NCBI GenBank assembly: GCA_033964015.1
Contig: CM066925.1
Coordinates: 11,454,204-11,518,203, forward strand
From: Scolanthus callimorphus
Taxonomy: Eukaryota; Cnidaria; Anthozoa; Actiniaria; Edwardsiidae
Length of the DNA stretch: 64,000 nt
Direction of reading: 5' to 3'
The translations under genes were made by a program, and so were the position numbers. Shown piece by piece: positions 33,351 to 45,337 of the stretch. Below the pieces are notes generated by a model that saw only the letters and a program-made list of their open reading frames with translations, was not told the DNA's origin and searched no databases. Numbering within the stretch: the stretch's first letter is position 1; the number at the start of each line of letters is the position of its first letter.

Positions 33351-35072
33351 TCACCTCTTGGACCCTCCCATACATGGTGGAGACTTTACCACTTGGTAAC
33401 CACAGGCTTCCCATTGCTCTGGAGTCTTGGCCTGAAATCAACAAGAGTGTTATTCATATTTCAACCACACACATGACCTTGTTTACTGTACCATAGCAGC
33501 ACAACCTTTACACCACAAGTAAATGTTCCGTGAAAAACAAATCTGGAAGTTCTAGGTTTTTTTTTCCAGCTTTATTAATTTTTCCTAGGGGGTGCAGGGT
33601 CAATCCATCCATATCCCCTTTCCCTGAATTTTCAACCCATTCCTCTTCGGTACATAGCTGAATTCATAGCACAAAACATGTGAAATGTTTGCAGTTCACA
33701 TGCTTGTTTGAGAGCAGAACACCTTCCATTCTTGTATCTTGTCATTACTGCATCTTCTATGGATGGGGACATGGGTCGTTCATCTTGATTAATGCCTTAA
33801 AATCCAGTGTCATCTGGAAAATTTAATTCAATGATGATTGATCATTACTGAACAATTTTTTTGGAATTACCTGGATAGACAAAGCATGGACACCAGTTTG
33901 TAGTTGATCTTTGAGTACGTCATTGATCATTCTGTGTCTCTGCAAGTTTAAGATCAAATAATAATATGTGCTGTACAGTTCATGCTAGGATTGGAAAATG
34001 TTCAAACATATAATGTTTTAAAATTGATCTCGTCTATTTGTACCTCCTGTGAAACATCACAACTGCCAATGTGTTGTTTGCCTCTAATAATATCTAATAC
34101 TATTCTGAGTTATTGAATTCTGAACATTTAATGAAAACAAAAACTTAAACTGTATATCACCTGGATTAGCTTGGTATCTTTGAACACATCAGACACTACA
34201 ACAACCTTGAAATGTGTTTCTGATCCTGTAAGAAGAAAAACTAGTAAGTGTTTATGCAAGCAAGAGTTATAAGTCAAGCTGAGGTCAACAAGTGCTGCAA
34301 CAATTTTTTCATTGTCTTCTAATTTTTTTTTTTTTTTTTTTTTTGCTCTAGCAATCTCCTGACCTATTCACTTTGAAAGAAAGATTGTACTTGAAACTTC
34401 TTTTTTTATTGGCAATGGGATACTTCCGAAAGAGAAAATCATTGTAATTTTCTGATTTCCATCTTCTGCATGTGGAAGACATCTACTGTACAGTGGAACC
34501 CAGATTCTACAATCCTTGGTTTAAACAATATCCCCGATTTTGTGATAACGCTTTAATCCCTGCCTTGTGCCCTCAAAGCCAGGGGCGGATCCAGCATTTG
34601 GAGAAGGGGGTGCGTTTTCTGTTTTGAAGAGCCAGATTTGTCAATAGGGCTACTATAAACCTAGTCTTGGACTACATTTTGCCATTTCAAACCATTTTTG
34701 CATCGCAAACAGGGTGCGTCTGCACCCAAAGCACCACCACTAGATCCGCCACTGAAAGCCCACACATTTTCTTAGAAATACAGTACAGTAGTTACAGATT
34801 TAGCCCAATTCTACACAAACCTTTAGGAACATTATGCATGTAACTCTCATTGAGGACTTCCAAATGGACTGGCTGAAAAATAAAACATACTGTATACAGT
34901 CAATACAAACTTTATATTAAAGACCATCTTTCCCAAAAAATCAAATCAAAATGTAAGGTAGGGAATTCCCTTCCCTCTTCCCCTCAACCTCCTAGTTTTG
35001 CCAACTGGAGTTCACCAATGCTACCTTGAATTCTCTGGAAAGATTGTCTGTGATCTTGGCCTGTATTGACAT
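33351..35072 (-). CDS. BOLA1: BolA-like protein 1
   Basis: Five coding exons on the minus strand, in order 35025-35072, 34821-34872, 34161-34225, 33871-33939, 33351-33431. All phases fit and give 104 residues. BolA proteins are small KH-like proteins that bind monothiol glutaredoxins through a [2Fe-2S] cluster; BOLA1 is the mitochondrial one. Marks are GSETHFKVVVVSDVF (the BolA beta strand after the variable loop), RHRMINDVLKDQL with VHALSIQAKTPEQW (invariant His region), and the BOLA1-specific ending SPPCMGGSKR, close to SPPCLGGNKK in human. The start is the first Met after an acceptor at 35076/35075, so a 5' exon exists upstream. No presequence is visible in the exons found. The gene converges with STRA6-like copy B, 353 bp away. 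No exon is long enough to stand out as an open frame. Confidence 0.9.
34581..34757. mobile_element. MITE, GGGGCGGATC family
   Basis: CCAGGGGCGGATCCAGCATT on the left and ACTAGATCCGCCACTG on the right, within a BOLA1 intron. Confidence 0.65.
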
Positions 35073-35221
35073 TCTCTGTGAATTTAATAAAAAGGACTAT
35101 ATCAGGTCATAACAGGTGATGGAGGATGGTAAATTACAAAATGAAAAAATGTGTGTAAGGGAAATTTCCAAACTTTAACAAGAAATGTTTGATTCCAAAA
35201 AAACAACAATAAATTGTTGCA

Positions 35222-36452
35222 TTTGTGGGTACTAAGGTGCTGTAGTGCCAATAAATTCTTGCATTTGTGAGTAAGGGTGCTGTAGTGCCAATAAATTGTT
35301 GCATTTGTGGTAAGGGTGCTGTAGTGCCAATAAATTGTTGCATTTGTGAGTTAGGGTGCTGTAGTGCCAATAAATTGTTGCATTTGTGGGTTAGGGTGCT
35401 GTAGTGCCAATAAATTGTTGCATTTGTGAGTAAGGCTGCTGTAGTGCCAATAAATTGTTGCATTTGTGGGTTAGGGTGCTGTAGTGCCAATAAATTGTTG
35501 CATTTGTGAGTAAGGGTGCTGTAGTGCCAATAAATTGTTGCATTTGTGAGTAAGGGTGCTGTAGTGCCAATAAATTGTTGCATTGTGGGTTAGGGTGCTG
35601 TAGTGCCAATAAATTGTTGCATGTGAGTAAGGGTGCTGTAGTGCCAATAAATTGTTGCATTTGTGGGTTAGGGTGCTGTAGTGCCAATAAATTGTTGCAT
35701 TTGTGAGTAAGGCTGCTGTAGTGCCAATAAATTGTTGCATTTGTGAGTAAGGGTGCTGTAGTGCCAATAAATTGTTGCATTTGTGGGTTAGGGTGCTGTA
35801 GTGCCAATATATTCTTGCATTTGTGAGTAAGGGTGCTGTAGTGCCAATAAATTGTTGCATGTGGGTAAGGGTGCTGTAGTGCCAATAAATTCTTGCATTT
35901 GTGAGTAAGGGTGCTGTAGTGCCAATAAATTCTTGCATTTGTGAGTAAGGGTGCTGTAGTGCCAATAAATTCTTGCATTTGTGAGTAAGGGTGCTGTAGT
36001 GCCAATAAATTGTTGCATTTGTGAGTAAGGGTGCTGTAGTGCCAATAAATTGTTGCATTTGTGGGTTAGGGTGCTGTAGTGCCAATAAATTGTTGCATGT
36101 GAGTAAGGGTGCTGTAGTGCCAATAAATTGTTGCATGTGAGTAAGGGTGCTGTAGTGCCAATAAATTGTTGCATTTGTGGGTTAGGGTGCTGTAGTGCCA
36201 ATAAATTGTTGCATTTGTGAGTAAGGGTGCTGTAGTGCCAATAAATTGTTGCATTTGTGAGTAAGGGTGCTGTAGTGCCAATAAATTCTTGCATTTGTGA
36301 GTAAGGGTGCTGTAGTGCCAATAAATTCTTGCATTTGTGGTAAGGTGCTGTAGTGCCAATAAATTGTTGCATTTGTGAGTAAGGGTGCTGTAGTGCCAAT
36401 AAATTGTTGCATTTGTGAGTATAGGGTGCTGTAGTGCCAATAAATTGTTGCA
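35222..36452. repeat. 40-bp minisatellite, about 31 copies
   Basis: The unit is GGGTGCTGTAGTGCCAATAA followed by ATTGTTGCATTTGTGAGTAA, with 36-41 bp variants. It lies upstream of the BOLA1 start exon, in its likely first intron. Variants alternate G/C at ATTSTTGC and GTGAGTAAG/GTGGGTTAG. Long minus-strand open frames here are by-products of the repeat. Confidence 0.95.
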
Positions 36453-37256
36453 TTACAAAACATGAACCATTAGCTAATCTGTTCCCATGTTTACCAGAAC
36501 ACATTGTGTCTGTGTGTGTGCATGGGCTGCAGGCTGGTCAAAATGTTTGAAAAAAATTCAGCTCATTTGGGTTTCTGAGAGACTGCTAGCATTGGATTTT
36601 TTTATCGTGAAATACCTGAAAACCCCAGAGTTTGTTGTTGTGGCCACTAAGCGACTACAGAATACCCCCTCATTTATAGCTATACCTTTTGTGGCAACTG
36701 GTCAACCTGCTCACATGTTGAACGTGTCAACTGGTACAACATATTCAGAGGTCAAACATCAACTCATTCAATCCCTCTTGTCAAATGGTCAATGCGTCCA
36801 TGTGTCAACTCATTCAATCCGTAAACTTGTCAACTGGTTGTGTTGTCCACACGTCCATGTATCAACAGTGCATTGGAAAATGAGACTGTGTATAATTAAT
36901 AAATTATCTCAGGCGCATTGACTCATTTATTTAAGGGTACAGCTATACATATATGTGCAGGGGTATTCTGCAGTCTAGTCTAGGTTTCTCATTTTGTGTA
37001 CCATTTCGATGGTCCATTCTTAGGCCTGATGAGTACCTGGATATTTGTAAAGATATTTGCTGCTCCCCTCTGCCTTAAAATGCCGAAGCTGCCTGAAAAC
37101 AAATCAGCAATTTAATTAAGTGTGGTTCTGGGTTCTTTTGTGGCTGGAGCGTGGAAGGCATCGAAACTATTCTTTCTCCTGCCTTTTGGTTAAAAACCCA
37201 AGAAAACGCTTGAACTTCTAATTAGTGGATATTTTCTTCATTTTTCATTCTTACCT
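36453..37256. other. No gene recognised
   Basis: Presumed BOLA1 intron between the 40-bp array and the candidate 5' exon. There is a plus-strand frame at 36487-36921 with no domain-like features, and a mild repeat of CAACTSRTYAAC words at 36690-36870. Confidence 0.5.
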
Positions 37257-37330
37257 CTGAGCATTTGGAAAGGAGGAGAAACTGGCTCCAATAATCGCTT
37301 ACATAATCAACCGAAAATATTGAAGATGGC
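37257..37330 (-). other. Candidate 5' exon of BOLA1 (probably non-coding)
   Basis: Read on the minus strand, this stretch ends in a strong donor (CTCAGAG/GTAAGAATG). It would splice to the acceptor just before the BOLA1 start exon at 35072. An ATG ten bases before the donor is out of frame with BOLA1, so it would be 5' UTR with a short upstream frame. The only support is splice signals and position. Confidence 0.4.
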
Positions 37331-37485
37331 GGACGAAAGGCGGACAATAATCGCGGACTTCGTGAAAGGGGTCTGGTAACTAGTATGCGGTCTAGCTGTG
37401 GAATTTACTTCAAAATGGCGGCAAAGTTGATCTGTGAATGGTTCCTTCTAAGTTTTAGTATTTCTAGCTTGTAGCAATCTACGTG
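37320..37485. promoter_or_regulatory. Likely bidirectional promoter between BOLA1 and the death-domain gene
   Basis: Two YY1-like sites lie here, GAAGATGGCGGAC at 37321-37333 and CAAAATGGCGGC at 37411-37422, just before the first ATG of the death-domain gene (37486). On the other strand a good donor (CAGAG/GTAAG) reads out at about 37259. No TATA box is evident. YY1 sites near the start are typical of TATA-less housekeeping promoters; bidirectionality is inferred. Confidence 0.5.
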
Positions 37486-40400
37486 ATGTTTAAGTCATTG
37501 TTTAGCAAAAAGAAAAAGCCAGAAGCACCAAGAGAAAATAGCAACAATAATGAACCGGATAGAAACTTGCAAAAGAGAGAATTTGATACAGTTTGAACGC
37601 GGTTTTGGAGATTCGGACGCCATTGCAGATGCTGAAACGTACGCAGGTAAGTCATTTGCTTCCACCGACCCCCAACCCCCGCGACATGCGGGGATTTTGC
37701 CAGGCAATAGTGGGGGAAATATCAGTGGTTTGTCTTGTATTCGTGCCCCGATCCCCAGGGAGTTTACTTCAAATTTGCTATGGCTCAGATAACCGGCCGG
37801 GGGAATGGCGGGGGAAACAAAACATCTGTGTTTTTCATTTCAGAAAAGACACTCTACTGGTTTTGATAGTATTAGGAAAGTTTCTTGTATCCATCTTGTG
37901 GAGGGTGGAATTTGTCCCTTGGGTATAGGAAATGTTTCCCCGGGGTGTAGGGAATTTGCCAAGGCGTTCTCCCCTGGTAGGCGGTGGAATTATTTCAAAT
38001 TTGACAACATCTGTTTCATATTCCCCTGCTATGTCGCGGGGGTTGGGGGTCGGTGGAAACAAATGAAAAAATGAGCAAGTTTGAGGTAAAATCGCCAAGT
38101 GTGCAGATAGAACACTTCGCTTCTGCTGGCTAAAAGAAGTCAATGTTTAGGAAACGTGGGTCATGATGCAATGACTTTAGCAGGGACGCAAACAACCCTT
38201 ATAATTTTAAGCTTATGGTTTTAGTTGCAGTATTTGAGGTAGAATGCTTATGGTCAAGATACCAACAATTATCAGATGACAGTGGAATGCCTGTGGAGGA
38301 TAATACGTTATTACAACAAGAGCCATTTGTCTCTGATCCATTCCTAAGACAGGTGACATTCCAGTTGGTCATCCCTTTGAACAGGCTGTCCTGTGTGTTT
38401 ATTTATTCTTTTTGTCTCTCAGATTCAGAGAACTTCCTGCCACATGCCCCACTCTCTGTCACTCTTGTTGAGAGTGTGTGCCACTTGAATTCAAGAAATA
38501 TTCAAGAAACAATGTTTACAAAATAAACACACATGAGAGCTCTTTAATTTGTAGGCTTGTTCATACCTGCCAACCCTGAAAGCTCCAAAACCCGGAGATT
38601 GTGTTTCAAATGCAACAACTGAATGAGAAAATCCCGAGAAATTTACCCAGGAGACATACAGTTAATATATGAAACGTTTTCATTTTTTCCGGAAAACCAA
38701 TGGGAAAAAACCTGGAGACTCCCACAAAAAACCTGGAGAGATAGCAGGTATGAAAGTTTGTATTTTGGACCTTAAATTACTTGGAGATTCAATTTATGAG
38801 GATTGAAAAACTTGACTCAAATAATGTATTGTGGGCTTGATTTTTCGGCATAAAAACTTGAGGCTAGCAAAACTCACATTTTTACATACCAGGAAAATCA
38901 TTAAAAAGGCTTTGAAATTTAGTGATCTAAGCAGGTCATTTCCGCTCTGTCTCACTACTACAGATATGGAAGACAATTCCTAGAGATGACAACAATAAGG
39001 TCACCTTCCCAGCATTCTATGGGGTCATCAAGTGGTGGCAAACTGCTGATGTTGAGATGCGACTTAGAGGTACATCACTTAGTTCATCATCATCTTTTCC
39101 CACATGGCTCGTGGTTGGCCTTGGGTGGGTGCTTCGCAGATGGAAAGTGATTCACCAACAGCTGCATGAAGTCTAAATTTTTATATCATTAGTCCCTGGA
39201 AATCCCCCCCCCCCCCCCCCTTTTTGAAAAAATCCTGGATCCGCCACTGCTCCTAAAGGAGTTTCAGAGAAAATTGGATTTGAAACATTATAGAGAGCTG
39301 TTGAGTTGTGGTATAACTTACAAAAAATTGGGTTGTATTATGTACATTGTGCTCAGTAGCTTGATACAGACAGCTGTGTGGAGTTGAAAGTGATTCCTGC
39401 TTTCTTTCTGAGTGAGTTGAACATTATAATTTCTATTAATTTATTGAAGTGTCCTCTTTGTTATTGTTTAGGTATCTTCAAGTTGCTTAATGGTGAGCAA
39501 CCCCTTGACAGACCTGCCCTGGTGCAAATTATTAGCACCACCAACCCAGATTTGGATATGGTAAGACAGTTTGTATGGTTTAGTGAAATTACATAAACCT
39601 GGATAATTTTGTGTGGGGGTAAAAAATGTTTGTGAATAAAATCCAGGGTGTTTCAAGAGGCAGCCAAAAATATCATTCCAAGAAGGACAATTCTTCATGT
39701 TGAAATTTTTGTGAAAATGTTAAAACATAATCACCAGACTATGGATTTCTTCCATATTTTAGTCGACAATTATTTTCTTTCTTGTTACCAATAATAGGTG
39801 GTTACTTTTGTGTTCATGCAAGTGCATTTGTTTCTTTTGTAGAAAGTGTCAGCTTTGTAATGTCTCTGATTATTGTTACATACATAGCTACAAACATAAT
39901 CTATTCAATTAAGGAAAGGGGAGACATCTTTTTGCATTCTATAGGCTGGCTCAGAACAGATGATTAATCTACTGCTAGCACATGTGGATGACAAAGATCA
40001 AGGTAGGTGCTCTTGATACCCGAGGGCCCTGAAATGTGTTGTCATTGCTGATGCGTCAGGGTGTAGTTGTCTATAATGAGTATCTAATCAATCACAGATA
40101 GACTTCATGCTGTGTCAAGCTCCAGGCTTTCTTCACCAATCAAACAATGCCAGTAGTACATTAGTAGACCCATTCGCAGCCCCTAATGGTCAGGGAGCAT
40201 CGCATGACTCCAAGCGTTAGGGGCTGCGAAGGAGTCTAGTAAATTGGAAATTATTTTCCTCCTTAATAGTGATTGTTTAAATGTTCCAAGGGTTTATTGA
40301 TGAGGACCAGTGGATGCAAGCATTTCAAGGGTTGCCAGGTGATCTTGTGACAAATATAACAGCTGTAGAAATCATACCAGATGAGGAGAGAAATGGGACA

Positions 40401-40955
40401 AGACAGAATAGCAATCATCAATCACAACCCTCACAGGTCTCCAGGTAAAAGTTCTGCTTAATGTATGAATCTGAGGTCAACACCCTGGGTTACCCACCCA
40501 CAGTGCTAGGAAGACCTACATCTAGCACTTCCTAGGCCCATTAATATTTTCCTCAAGTGTACTTTCAAATACAGTGTAGTGTGAAAAAAATACCCAGAAG
40601 TTCAGAAGAAGATCAGGGGGGAGAGGGTATACCTCAACATTAGTCTTCTGGTCTAGATTACAGCAGACTTCTATTTCCACACAGGGTTCCATCCCATGCT
40701 TCAATCCCTGATGAAATGCTTATAAACATTAGTGCTGAAATTGGTGAGAGGGACTGGCTTCCTCTGGCTGTAAAACTTGGCCTCCAAGAGAGAGAAATTC
40801 AATCTGCAAAGCGGCACTATCCTAACAGGTCTCGGGAGCAGATATACCAAATTCTTAGTGTTTGGAACAAGAAAAACAGTGCCAGCAAGCAAACTCTTGC
40901 TCAAGCACTACAAAGCTGTGGAATGGAAGAAGTTGTAACCTTGCTTGAAATGTAG
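37486..40955 (+). CDS. EF-hand (calcineurin B-like) plus death-domain protein
   Basis: Exons 37486-37646, 38231-38352, 38964-39069, 39472-39560, 39945-40002, 40291-40444, 40685-40955. The N-terminus is basic (MFKSLFSKKKKPEAP). The middle (exons 2-6) follows a calcineurin B/NCS-like plan. A loop-like DDNNKVTFPAFY is followed by a helix, then FKLLNGEQPLDRPALVQII, then DDKDQGFIDEDQW. The loops are degenerate: the first has no acid at position 1 or 12, and the last has Gln at position 12, so calcium binding is doubtful. The last exon is a death domain: ISAEIGERDWLPLAVKLGL, then the REQIYQILSVWNKK helix with its Trp, and a final helix ending GMEEVVTLLEM. Exon 1 read literally stops at TGA after EFDTV. 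Removing one T restores a frame (ERGFGDSDAIADAETYA) that joins exon 2 in phase. Death domains are adaptors in apoptosis and innate signalling; the role here is unknown. I recognise no named orthologue. Confidence 0.78.
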
Positions 40956-42272
40956 ATTGCCTTGCATGAAATGGAAAAAAAAAGTTAAACAAATTTGATA
41001 GCAGCTAATCTTTTAGTCACCCAGTCTGGCAAAGGAAAGGTACATTTTCAAGGATTTCCAACAGATGAAAGACTAAATTACTTGGCAAGTAGACCTGGCA
41101 GAACACAACACTAGATGTTGATCAGACTCAAGGGTAGGAAGTGGTAATCTTCTCTACCACAATAGCTGAGAATCAGGTTGCAACTTTTGCTCGACAATTA
41201 AATGTGTCATCACTTGGGCTGGCTATTCTGTTTCTGATCAGAATTCCACCACAGTGGTGATTGCTTTCACCTTTGTGTATCCAGTACTAAGCAAAAGTGA
41301 CTCCTAATTGTTAGGGGGTATAGCACATATGTTTGATAGACTCAATTTAAAATGAAGACAAAACAACTCAACATTTTTGTAATATTATTTGAAACATATG
41401 CATGTTTTATTGCTGTTGCTGTCTCAAGGTGTTTTATGGACTTCTCGCTTGTCAATGAACTCCTTGCAGGGCTGAGAATAAATGTTGAGTTTCATGAAAT
41501 TTATAAGTAAGTGGTCAGACAGGGGCGGATTTAGACTATTGCAACAGTGGCAATTGCTACAGTCAGATTTTGGGCAGCTTTTATATTTTCTGTCATTTAT
41601 TGTCACAAATCACTACTGCGCTACAGTCAGATTTCCCCCTAAATCCGCCGGGGGGGGGGGGGGGGGGGGGATAAATGGGAAAGACAAAAATGAAAGTTAA
41701 AATTATTTGGAACGCGTTGACTTTTCCGGAAATCATCTTTTTTCTCAACTTTTTTCTCGACCTTTTTCCTCGACTTTTTTCTGGACTTTCGTTTCGACTT
41801 TTTTCTTGACTTTCTTTTCGAATTTTTTCTCGAATTTTTTCCTGACTTTCATTCCTCGACTTTTTCCCGACTTTCGATTTCCGACCTAAATATTTTGAAT
41901 AATTTGGCACTGGGTATGAACTACTGTCATCGCAACTCAACGTTGCGTGACAGTTGCGTGACGTTGTACAACTAACTTTGCGCAGCTATATCTCCATGGA
42001 ATAATTTTCAGTTATTTATTGGGATAATTTTTAGATATTTATAAATCAGAATAAGAACTGAATTACAAAAAGGTTACAAGTAAAATTGTTTAAACTGTCT
42101 TCTGCCGCGAAACGGTTTGTCGTCGGGTTTTTTCGTTGTTTGGGTACCCTGTGCTTGCCTAGTCTTCGCTCGTCGGTTGCTATGGAACTTATCAAGCGTG
42201 CATAGCGACGCTCGCAGTTGAATGAGAAATCAATCCAGACAACAAACATTCGAACACACATGACAACTAAAC
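40956..42272. other. Intergenic, death-domain gene to THEG gene
   Basis: Probable 3' UTR, then a MITE with a long G run (41520-41670) and a CT-rich low-complexity tract of CTCGACTTTTTTCT-like units (41712-41885). The last 200 bp should contain the THEG promoter. Confidence 0.5.
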
Positions 42273-45200
42273 ATGGAGGAACAAGAAAGAAGCAAAGATC
42301 AAGCTCCCGAAGAACAGAAACAGAAAAATACTAGCTGTAAGTTTTAATTTGCGTAACACTTTGATGGCATTCAGAATGTTTTCAAGCTAAATTGATTTTG
42401 TCGTTCTAGCAAAGAGAATCGATGAGCTCGCTCAGTCGAAACCCCCATCCCGAATGGCTTCATGGAAGATAGGTAACTTAAGTCTTTTGCTTTGTTAATT
42501 TATCGTGCCTGTATATGTTGAAGTCTGAGCGTTAGTTTGCTAATATATAATGTGAAGGAATTTGTTCATCTCTACTTTAAATACTTATATTAGATTGGTT
42601 CAACGCTTGCCGCATCTTTATCGATGCTCCGTTACATGTAAGGTAGTTTTCGCAGTTCGTACTTTGCTTGCAAGGCTTGTTACTACAGTATGCTCATTGA
42701 TCTTTACAACAGTGTTACCATTGTAAAAGTATTGACATCTCAAATGCTTTATTCCTGAATTGGCCAGAAAAGTCGACGCCTAAAAGTTAGTCGTTAGACA
42801 GAGCGGAAGTCTAGAAGTTAATGTGAACCCTAATGACTAATCGGATTTTAACTTTGTTTTTCTGTATAATTTCAGACGATCTGTTTACTGGGACAATAAT
42901 TTAGCTAAAGACTGGACGGATACCAAGCCGACTTCCCATGGTAAATATATTTTTATGTTTGAATATGTTTTCATGTGCTTGCTTGGCTTCTATGAAAAAT
43001 TTACTTGGCAAATACAAAGATCAAATTTCTTGTGATAATGGGTCGACTAAGTGATCTGTCACTTCAAACTGGAAGCAGCTGAAAAGTCTATTTTAATTTT
43101 GCCATTAGGGTAAGGTGGATTTTCAATTCTTTAGAAACATCAGTTTAAAAGAAGGACTTTTTTAGTTTTTGTTGTCTTTATATTTGCTACAAAATGTATT
43201 TTCTTGTATCTCCCATCCATAAACTTTTGCTAGTTCTTTTTGGTTTTCCATGTATGAGTACCATCCTACCACTTTTCATAGCGAGTACCAGACCATGCCA
43301 CTGCATCGTTCATGCCCATAATTTTTACTTACAAAATAGGGAATCACAAAAATAGTGATTATGGTTTACAGAATTAATCTTAATATCACTTTTACTTATT
43401 TAGACAACATCAAAAAATACATTGTAAAAAGAATTCAGAAAATAGAGGAAAATGCACTAAAGTTATGATTCTGAGTTTGACTTTTCTATTTTGCATTTTG
43501 TGAATCATTTTACTTTTATGCTGGATTGGCATAGAAAAAGAAGATGATTACCTTGAGCCACCCTTAATAAATGAAAAAATGAAATCACTTTCAAATTGAA
43601 ACAATCCCCCCCCCCTCTTGTTAGTCTTCCACATATTATGCTAAATGAATATCTGTAAAAAAACACTAATATACAACAACAACAAACAATAACAAAAAAC
43701 ACATGTAATTTTAGTCAAAGAATATATTATTTAACTCTGACCCGCCTCAACTGGTATTTTACTATTTGTGGGTCATACAGTGTGATCAGTGTTATTATTA
43801 AGATTATAATAATAGATGGTGATGATGATGATGCAAACCAGTAAGCTATTGGAGATAATAGACATGTTGCTGTGAAACATAAATTTCTACCTACTGGGTA
43901 CCCTTTTTCAAACATTGACAGTTTCCTATCTATTTAGCCTTGACAGATCGACAAGCAGAGTTATGTAAAAGCAAGCAGCATCACAGAGATTATGTTGGTG
44001 ATAGGTGAGGAATTTTTTGGTTTCAATTAATTTACAACTTTGATATTAACAGATCACATGCGTTCTTTAGCATTTTCTAGCATGAATGCTAGGAACCCAT
44101 ATCAAGTTCAAACTGAGCTTGTGAGCTATTGAAATTATAGACTCCTGACATCATGCAAACAACGTTCTTCCACTCGAAAGCAAAAAAGTACCTAAACAGC
44201 GTACTGTAGAAATATATCAATTTATTTGCCATTTCTTTTTTACATTAACAGTTATACATAAAACATCTAAGTTGAATAAGAAAAAAGAAGATGGTGAGAA
44301 TGCCTCAAGAAACCACCAGGCTTGTGAGAGGAGGCACATGCTGTATCAACAATCTTGACCATTTCTGTTAATTTTCCACACTATGGCCATGGTGACAACT
44401 GTTATGTTGTTATGTTACTCGCGTAAACCTGGCATTGGCTGATTACATTTTTTTGCACCCAGGGATCAAGGAGCCTACCATTTGGGGACGCCCTCCCCTG
44501 GAATTCCCAGAGGTCGTCAACACCCCCATCCCTTGGCATTTCCAAAGTTGCCTAAATGTCACAGCTTAGACAGACCCCTCCCCCCTGGAATTTCCAGGAT
44601 GTTCAGGGGTCCTTGACCCCTCCCCCTCATAATTTCCAGGGTTCAGCTAGACCCCCTCCCCCTGGAATTTTCCAGGGTCCTCAACCCCCCGGTGCGAAAA
44701 AAAATGCAATCAGCCATTATAGTTCACTAATACCTGCACATGAGTTGATAACAATATTACTTTGATTGACAGGCCCACACCTATTTGGACTGTGAGTGAT
44801 GGTGCCAAATCTGCTTCTGCCACAGCACGTGTGGAGACACTAGCTGAAGCAAAATCAGTGCACCGTGATTATGAACCCCCACGACAAGTGCAAAGCAATG
44901 TCAGTGAGGCAGCCCAAAATGCTTCACCCTCAGATCGTCTTGAAACTCTAGCAAAGCCAAAGACTTATGCTCCTTTGAAAATCAAGCCTGATAGTGAGTG
45001 GGACTGGGGAGAATGGAATTCTGATTTGACAGAGGCTGCTAAGAATGCAACAGCTTCTGAGAGGGTATTGATGCTTTCCAACCCTAAACAGCCTCATAGA
45101 GACTACAAGGGAGGTAGACAGGTGATATGGGAGGTGTCAGAGTCAGCTAAGAAGACACTACCCTCACTTAGAATACAGCAGCTTGCAAGACCTAAAAGCC

Positions 45201-45337
45201 GCAGTCAGTACAATGAAGATTATGATGCTAATACTTGGAAAGTTTCCCCAGGGGCTAAAGTGGCACAGTCCACGCCCAGAATTGCTGAACTTGCTGCTCC
45301 TATACCACGAAAAGTACGAGCAAAGAAAGTGGTATGA
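42273..45337 (+). CDS. THEG: THEG-repeat (testicular haploid expressed) protein
   Basis: Exons 42273-42336, 42410-42472, 42876-42944, 43938-44004, 44773-45337. The protein is built of THEG repeats: an R(I/V)xxLAxPK-type helix followed 10-15 residues later by a Trp-containing WxVSxxAK motif. Copies visible include RIDELAQSKPPSR, RQAELCKSKQHHRDY, RVETLAEAKSVHRDY, RLETLAKPK, RVLMLSNPKQPHRDY, RIQQLARPK and RIAELAAPIPRK. Vertebrate THEG (SPMAP2) is a spermatid protein that binds the chaperonin CCT5; many invertebrate homologues are sperm- or cilium-associated. The start is the first ATG of a short acidic exon (MEEQERSKDQAPEEQKQK). All junctions are in phase except exon 2 to exon 3, where one base is missing or an exon was missed; only the other frame of exon 3 (SVYWDNNLAKDW) is open. 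Symbol given at family level. Confidence 0.84.

Noticed and set aside
35134..36504. Open frames of 124-238 codons on the minus strand
   Set aside because: They are translations of the 40-bp minisatellite in different phases, not proteins.
36487..36921. 144-codon plus-strand open frame
   Set aside because: No domain, no splice-compatible neighbours, composition like surrounding intron DNA.
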